From Xenorhabdus sp014467285 (lineage in GTDB: Bacteria; Pseudomonadota; Gammaproteobacteria; Enterobacterales; Enterobacteriaceae): 64,000 bases of DNA. The notes under the pieces are model-generated. The model searched no databases, was not told where the DNA came from, and saw only the letters and a program-made list of their open reading frames with translations. The stretch lies in the NCBI RefSeq assembly GCF_014467285.1, contig NZ_NKHR01000001.1, positions 365,844 through 429,843 of the forward strand. The letters are read 5' to 3'. The position numbers and the translations under genes were made by a program. Every line of letters begins with the position of its first letter. Position 1 is the stretch's first letter. Below are positions 60,058 to 64,000 of the stretch, one piece after another.

Positions 60058-60849
60058 ATGAGTATGAGTCTGATGGCGCAGGCAATGGCTATCCGGGTGG
60101 GTAATTCCCTGAGAAAACTGGTGCTTATTAAGCTGGCCGACAATGCAAATGATAAAGGGGAGTGCTGGCCCTCATATCAGCATATTGCAGATCACTGTGA
60201 ATGCAGCAAAAGCGCAGTGCGAAGCCACATTGATGCCCTGATTAAGATGGGTTTGCTTACCAAGGAAAACCGGCTCGGTAATCACAACGGGAAAGGGAAT
60301 GCCTCGAATGTCTATTACCTGAATTTATCCGCTGGCCCTGTGTCACCAAAAAGCACACCCCCTGTGCCACCTGTTGGCAGCCCTGTGTCATTTGCTGGCA
60401 CCCCTGTGCCGTCTGGTGACATCCCTCCTATGCCGTCAGATGGCACCAGAACCAGTCACTCTTTTGAACCAGTCAATGAATCAATCAAAGAACCTATAAA
60501 CCCCAAAGGGGCTGAGCAGGAAAAACAGGAAAGAAAGACAAAAAAACCAGCATTCGATCCCCTGACGGCCAAACCTGAAAACGTCAGTGCTGAAACATGG
60601 GCGGACTGGGTGAAGTTCAGGCAGGAAATCAGGAAACCCCTGACAGAAACCAGTTGCCGACAGCAGGCCAAGCAATTGGCAGCATGTGCCAACCCTGACG
60701 AAGTGATTTGCACCTCCATTGCCAACAGTTGGCAAGGGTTATTTCCTGACAAAACGAGATCCGTGCGACAGCCCCAAGTCAACACCCATACCGGATTTGA
60801 GCACAAGCGTTATGAATCACATGGCGCGAACTGGACAAAAAATCTTTAA
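60058..60849 (+). CDS. O-like phage replication initiator
   Basis: A 263-residue protein. The N-terminal winged helix (KLVLIKLADNANDKGECWPSYQHIADHCECSKSAVRSHIDALIKMGLL, about 20-68) is the phage replication-protein type. A Pro-rich linker (about 95-130) is encoded by the DNA iterons. The C-terminal helices (WADWVKFRQEIRKPLTETSCRQQAKQL) resemble those of phage initiators with a helicase-loader interaction region. GGGAG lies 7 nt before the ATG. It is followed at once by dnaC- and dnaB-like genes. Confidence 0.82.
   Translation: MSMSLMAQAMAIRVGNSLRKLVLIKLADNANDKGECWPSYQHIADHCECSKSAVRSHIDALIKMGLLTKENRLGNHNGKGNASNVYYLNLSAGPVSPKSTPPVPPVGSPVSFAGTPVPSGDIPPMPSDGTRTSHSFEPVNESIKEPINPKGAEQEKQERKTKKPAFDPLTAKPENVSAETWADWVKFRQEIRKPLTETSCRQQAKQLAACANPDEVICTSIANSWQGLFPDKTRSVRQPQVNTHTGFEHKRYESHGANWTKNL
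60360..60446. repeat. Four iterons inside the O-like gene, candidate phage origin
   Basis: Units of 21 bp begin CCCTGTGCC or CCCTGTGTC at 60360, 60381 and 60402, then a longer unit CCCTCCTATGCC at 60423. Each contains an inverted pair, TGCCA-N5-TGGCA or a close variant. A further partial CCTGTGTCACC lies at 60336. A purine/A-rich stretch follows (60515-60550). Lambda ori has four 18-bp dyads within O followed by an AT-rich run; the arrangement is the same. Confidence 0.7.
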
Positions 60850-60861
60850 GGAGCAGCAGAC

Positions 60862-61449
60862 GTGATGGAAACAACCGATCTGGGCATATTGAAAATCGTT
60901 CCCCGCTTTGCGCAGGCCAGCTTTGCTACCTACCAGCCGCAGAACCGAATGGCAGAAAACAACCTGAAAACCTGTCAGGGCTACGTCCAGACGTGGGAAG
61001 AACGCAAGCGGGCAGGGGAAGGCATGATCCTGTGCGGACGTCAGGGCACGGGCAAAACCCACCTTGCCGTGTCCATCTGCCGTGAAATTGCCACAGGCGG
61101 TGATGAAGCGGTTTTTATCACCACCGCGTCACGCATTATCCGGGCGTTTCGTCGTTCATGGAATAGCGAAGGGGAGATGAGTGAATTTGATACCTTGAAA
61201 TTTTACAGCGAGCTGAATTTGCTGGTGATTGACGAAATTGGCGTGCAGTACGGTACAGAGTCTGAACGCAATATTTTGTTTGAGGTGCTGAATAATCGCT
61301 ACGAAGACCTGTTGCCCACCGTCCTGATCAGTAATTTACCCGTGACTGAGTTGGCGCAGTTTTTGGGGGATCGGACGCTGGACAGAGTGCTTCAGGGTGG
61401 CACGGTATTGGCCTTTGACTGGGAAAGCTACCGGAGGGTAATCGCATGA
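60862..61449 (+). CDS. DnaC-like helicase loader ATPase
   Basis: A 195-residue AAA+ ATPase of the DnaC/IstB type. Walker A is GRQGTGKTH (about residue 59), Walker B LLVIDEIG (about 118), sensor 1 TVLISNLP and arginine finger region DRTLDRVLQGG. It would load the replicative helicase onto the phage origin. AAGGAG overlaps the O-like stop; GTG at 60862 is 8 nt from it, and ATG at 60865 is an alternative. Its stop overlaps the next gene by 4 bp. Confidence 0.88.
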   Translation: MMETTDLGILKIVPRFAQASFATYQPQNRMAENNLKTCQGYVQTWEERKRAGEGMILCGRQGTGKTHLAVSICREIATGGDEAVFITTASRIIRAFRRSWNSEGEMSEFDTLKFYSELNLLVIDEIGVQYGTESERNILFEVLNNRYEDLLPTVLISNLPVTELAQFLGDRTLDRVLQGGTVLAFDWESYRRVIA

Positions 61450-62807
61450 ACGTATATGATTTGGAAATGGCCGTCATCAGTGGCTTGTTATCAGGTGGGG
61501 CGACACCGGATGCCTACGACGTATTGGCGATTTTACCGGATGAGGCGTTCAGCTCCGTTCATCTGCGCCGGGTGTACGGGGAAATCAAAAAGCAGGTCCT
61601 GAGCAGTGCCATTATCGATCCCTTTTTCATTGCGGATGCAATGGGCGAAGAACGCGGTATTCTGGCTAACTTGCTGGAACTGGCCAAGACCCCGGTCTGG
61701 CAGGCAAACCTAAAAGGCTATGCGGAAAAGGTCATGAGTTATTGGCGTGTACGTCAGGTCACTGACCTGATTAATCGTTACCAGAAAGAGATTCAGGCCT
61801 GCGGCAATCACACGCAAGCTGAAGAACTGATTGAGGCTTTTGCGTCCCAGTTTAATGGATTATCCCGGAGTGACAGTAGGTTACAGCCTATTGTCATCGG
61901 CACATTGCTGGATAGATATGTTGAAACACTGGAAGCGCGTAATCAGGGCAAGACAGGCATGATCCTGACGGGCATTGAGCCGCTGGACGAACTGACAGGC
62001 GGATTTAACCCGACTGACCTGATTTTACTGGGTGGACGTCCGGGCATGGGAAAAACAGAACTGGCCCTGTGCATGATTGACGGCATGACCCGAAATGGTG
62101 GCGGTGCTTTGTTGTTTTCCATGGAAATGGCAGCGCAACAAATTGCTGAACGCATGGTAGCAGGTTCGGCTGCAATGCCCGTGTCTAAACTCAGAAACTG
62201 TGAACTGTATGATGAAGACTGGGGGCGTATTGGCAATGCACTGGGTTCGCTCATCGATCGGGATATTTATGTGCTGGATGCCAGTGATTTGAGTATCGAA
62301 CAAATTTGCGCCATCAGTGAAACCCATAAGCGTCGCCACCCGAACTTAAAGGGCATTTTCGTAGACTATCTTGGGTTGATTAGAAAACCCCGGGCTGACC
62401 GTCACGACTTAGCTGTGGCAGAAATATCGAAGGCACTGAAAGGATTGGCGAAACGACTGCATATCCCGGTCACGGCCTTGAGCCAGTTATCAAGGGAAGT
62501 GGATAAGCGCCCCTTGCATCAGCGTCGTCCGGTGGCGGCAGACTTACGTGATTCCGGTTCTCTGGAGCAGGATGCGGATCGCATCATTTTTACTTACCGG
62601 GATGGGGTGTATAACCCATTCAGCTCCGCCAGCCAGTACGCGGAAATTATTCTGGAGAAGAACAGTCACGGGCAAACCGGCACGATTTATCAGGCATTCA
62701 GGCACGGACATTATCTGCCGACCGATCAGATATCGGCGGCCGAAGTTTGCCGGATGCCGCGACAAACCAAACAAAAAGAACGCCGCTATGCCGACAGGGC
62801 ACTTTAA
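61446..62807 (+). CDS. DnaB-like replicative helicase of the prophage
   Basis: A 453-residue DnaB-family hexameric helicase, like phage P22 gp12. An N-terminal all-helical domain (about 1-110) is followed by the RecA-like core: GGRPGMGKTELALCM (Walker A), LLFSMEMAAQQIAERMVAG, IFVDYLGLIR (Walker B), TALSQLSREVDKR and LRDSGSLEQDADRIIF. ATG overlaps the DnaC-like stop, so the pair is co-translated. A phage that carries both loader and helicase can replicate without the host DnaB/DnaC. Confidence 0.92.
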   Translation: MNVYDLEMAVISGLLSGGATPDAYDVLAILPDEAFSSVHLRRVYGEIKKQVLSSAIIDPFFIADAMGEERGILANLLELAKTPVWQANLKGYAEKVMSYWRVRQVTDLINRYQKEIQACGNHTQAEELIEAFASQFNGLSRSDSRLQPIVIGTLLDRYVETLEARNQGKTGMILTGIEPLDELTGGFNPTDLILLGGRPGMGKTELALCMIDGMTRNGGGALLFSMEMAAQQIAERMVAGSAAMPVSKLRNCELYDEDWGRIGNALGSLIDRDIYVLDASDLSIEQICAISETHKRRHPNLKGIFVDYLGLIRKPRADRHDLAVAEISKALKGLAKRLHIPVTALSQLSREVDKRPLHQRRPVAADLRDSGSLEQDADRIIFTYRDGVYNPFSSASQYAEIILEKNSHGQTGTIYQAFRHGHYLPTDQISAAEVCRMPRQTKQKERRYADRAL

Positions 62808-62825
62808 TCACAGGGGAGTGTGCGA

Positions 62826-63227
62826 ATGCGTGATATTCAATTAGTCATGGAACGCTGGGGGGCATGGGCGGCGGATAATCGCGATGGGGTTTACTGGTCC
62901 TCTATTGCAGCGGGCTTCAAAGGATTAATCCCGAACCGAGTGAAATCCCGCGTGCAATGTTGTGATGATGATGCCATGGTTATCGCCAGTTGCATGGCAA
63001 AACTGAATCAGACGCATCGCGATGCGCATGACTTGCTCTTTGATTATTACGTGTTCGGTAAAACATTTATGCAATTGGCTCATGATCACCACTGTTCTGA
63101 TACGCACATCGGGAAGCGATTACAAAAGGCCGAAGGTGTTATTGAAGGGATGTTAATGATGCTGGATATCTCACTGGAAATGGATAAAGACATCCTGTTA
63201 GCGCAATACCCATTATGTGGCTTGTGA
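62826..63227 (+). CDS. Q-like late antiterminator
   Basis: A 133-residue phage antitermination protein of the Q type found in Gifsy/P22-like phages: RDIQLVMERWGAWAADN, GLIPNRVKSR, CMAKLNQTHRDAHDLLFDYYVFGKTFMQLA and HHCSDTHIGKRLQKAE (helix-turn-helix-like). GGGGAG lies 7 nt before the ATG at 62826; an in-frame GTG two codons earlier is disfavoured. Last gene of the early operon; a palindrome and a terminator follow. Confidence 0.85.
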   Translation: MRDIQLVMERWGAWAADNRDGVYWSSIAAGFKGLIPNRVKSRVQCCDDDAMVIASCMAKLNQTHRDAHDLLFDYYVFGKTFMQLAHDHHCSDTHIGKRLQKAEGVIEGMLMMLDISLEMDKDILLAQYPLCGL

Positions 63228-63339
63228 AAATAACTCTTTACGATCGTAAAAACGGTGCTATTGTGATAAACGTGATGACAAAGTCACCAGGCTTATTAAT
63301 ACCAGACAGCTTAAACCTTGCCCTATGCAAGGTTTTTTT
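63228..63339 (+). promoter_or_regulatory. Late promoter/terminator region (pR'-tR' like)
   Basis: A perfect 14-bp palindrome TTTACGATCGTAAA (63237-63250) lies just after the Q-like stop. An intrinsic terminator follows: AAACCTTGC and GCAAGGTTTTTTTA (63313-63339). In lambda this spacing holds the Q-utilisation site, pR' and tR'. A clear -35/-10 pair is not obvious. Confidence 0.55.
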
Positions 63340-63373
63340 ACGCCTGAAATAAACGTAAGACTTGCTGTTGTCA

Positions 63374-63416
63374 TTGGTCAGAGTTACATGTGTGTTCATG
63401 CCGAATAACTGACCAA
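63374..63416. repeat. Inverted repeat before the 59-aa gene
   Basis: TTGGTCA (63374-63380) pairs with TGACCAA (63410-63416), and the inner GTTA with TAAC. Possible cruciform or attenuator upstream of the small ORF. Confidence 0.4.
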
Positions 63417-63430
63417 AGGTTTAAATTATC

Positions 63431-63610
63431 ATGCTAAAACATGAAGATATGACAACAGCCGCCGCCTGCGTTTTAGAAACCGTATCCGTGTATGACTGGG
63501 CCTCTGTTTCAGACATTTCTGCCCTGACGGGGCTATCAGCGCCCCGTTGCCAATTACTGTTAACTCAATTTTGTCTGGCTGGTCTGATGGAAAGCCGGGA
63601 CAACGACTAA
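63431..63610 (+). CDS. 59-aa small prophage protein
   Basis: My translation gives 59 residues: MLKHEDMTTAAACVLETVSV then YDWASVSDISALTGLSAPRC and LLLTQFCLAGLMESRDND. The helix-turn-helix-like pattern (DWASVSDISALTGLSAPRCQLLLTQFCLAGLME) fits a small winged helix. It resembles, as far as I recall, hypothetical proteins of lambdoid prophages in this bacterial group. No ribosome site is evident. The stop codon lies at the left end of an IS element, so the C-terminus may be altered. Confidence 0.5.
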   Translation: MLKHEDMTTAAACVLETVSVYDWASVSDISALTGLSAPRCQLLLTQFCLAGLMESRDND

Positions 63611-64000
63611 TACCGCTCGCTTAAGCAAACTGAGATATAGCCAAATCATATTAATATGACATAATACCTAACCCCTAGACGACAAGGCATAACACGAGAT
63701 GGGCTACAGCTTAGATTTTCGAAAGCGGGTACTGGCATACAAAGACAAGCATTCGTTGACTTTCGAACAAACGAGTGCCCATTTTGAAATCTCCATGCGC
63801 ACCTTGTTTCGGTGGTGTAATAAGATAGAACCTTGCATGACCCGCGATAAACCCGCCACGAAAATCCCTGATGCGGTGCTCATTGCGGATGTCCAAAACT
63901 TTCCCGATGACTATCAATGGGAAAGAGCAAAACGTTTAGGTGTCTCACAATCGGCTATTCATTACGCCTTGAAACGGCTTCGGATCACCCATAAAAAAAA
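63611..64000 (+). mobile_element. IS630-family element, left part
   Basis: A transposase gene begins at 63699 and runs off the window. Upstream, CTAATACCGCTCGCTTAAGC lies at the junction with prophage DNA and probably contains the TA target and terminal repeat. The exact end could not be proved because the right end is outside. Confidence 0.6.
63699..64000 (+). CDS. IS630-family transposase N-terminus (cut by window)
   Basis: About 100 residues from ATG 63699 to the edge: MGYSLDFRKRVLAYKDKHSL, TFEQTSAHFEISMRTLFRWC, then KPATKIPDAVLIADVQNFPDD and RLGVSQSAIHYALKRLRITHKK. Two helix-turn-helix units in series are the IS630/Tc1-type DNA-binding region. A run of at least eight A (63993 onward) sits where some IS630 members place a programmed frameshift to the DDE domain; whether this copy does so cannot be seen. 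Confidence 0.85.
   Translation, partial: MGYSLDFRKRVLAYKDKHSLTFEQTSAHFEISMRTLFRWCNKIEPCMTRDKPATKIPDAVLIADVQNFPDDYQWERAKRLGVSQSAIHYALKRLRITHKK

Noticed and set aside
60360..60446. CRISPR-like repeat in prophage
   Set aside because: Units are in frame within a coding region, contiguous and contain dyads; iterons explain them better.

Overview
The window is chromosomal DNA from a Gram-negative enterobacterium. Gene content and order follow the E. coli 10-12 minute region (mdlAB, glnK-amtB, tesB, ffs, hha-tomB, acrBA/acrR, mscK, priC, apt, dnaX-ybaB-recR, htpG, adk, hemH, gsk, ybaL, fsr, ushA, ybaK, ybaP, copA/cueR, ybbJ-qmcA, ybbN, ybbO, tesA/ybbAP, purEK, lpxH, ppiB, cysS, ybcJ-folD, argU). 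Divergence from E. coli, moderate-to-low GC, and a degenerate TTTCAAGT...ACTTGAAA repeat I associate with insect-associated Enterobacterales suggest a Morganellaceae member such as Xenorhabdus or Photorhabdus. That placement is an inference.

Layout. 1-6.1 kb: heterodimeric ABC exporter MdlAB (mdlA cut by the window edge), a sigma54-controlled glnK-amtB ammonium module, and tesB. 6.5-18 kb: 4.5S RNA, hha-tomB, the AcrAB pump with its divergent repressor and a perfect AcrR-type palindrome, a YchN-like DsrE protein, mscK, rsmS and priC. 18-30.4 kb: nucleotide salvage and DNA maintenance (apt, dnaX with a conserved programmed frameshift, ybaB, recR), htpG behind a sigma32 promoter, adk, hemH, the O-antigen chain-length gene fepE, gsk and ybaL. 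30.6-46.6 kb: fsr, ushA, copA-cueR with a CueR operator, membrane quality-control genes ybbJ-qmcA, cnoX(ybbN), tesA and ybbAP. A low-GC two-gene module (55-aa protein plus GNAT-like protein, toxin-antitoxin-like architecture) sits between ushA and ybaK.

46.7-50.7 kb is an accessory cassette where E. coli carries rhs and allantoin genes. It holds a tsx-like channel, an MFS permease and an LLM-class (RutA-like) flavin monooxygenase in one operon, with a divergent gene for a single riboflavin-synthase-type lumazine-binding domain. This is the best candidate for an undescribed uptake/oxidation system. 50.7-57.4 kb is core again (purEK, lpxH, ppiB, cysS, ybcJ-folD), interrupted by a small orphan gene and a frameshifted gene remnant.

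57.56-64 kb: tRNA-Arg(TCT), the DLP12 attachment gene in E. coli, is followed directly by a lambdoid prophage early region. It has an AlpA-like regulator, a leftward gene, a CI-like repressor, a Cro/YdaS-like protein, an O-like initiator with internal iterons, DnaC- and DnaB-like loaders/helicases and a Q antiterminator with a downstream terminator. It is interrupted at the right edge by an IS630-family element. Two clusters of AGTGAT-type operators flank the repressor, like OL and OR of lambda. No integrase is visible.
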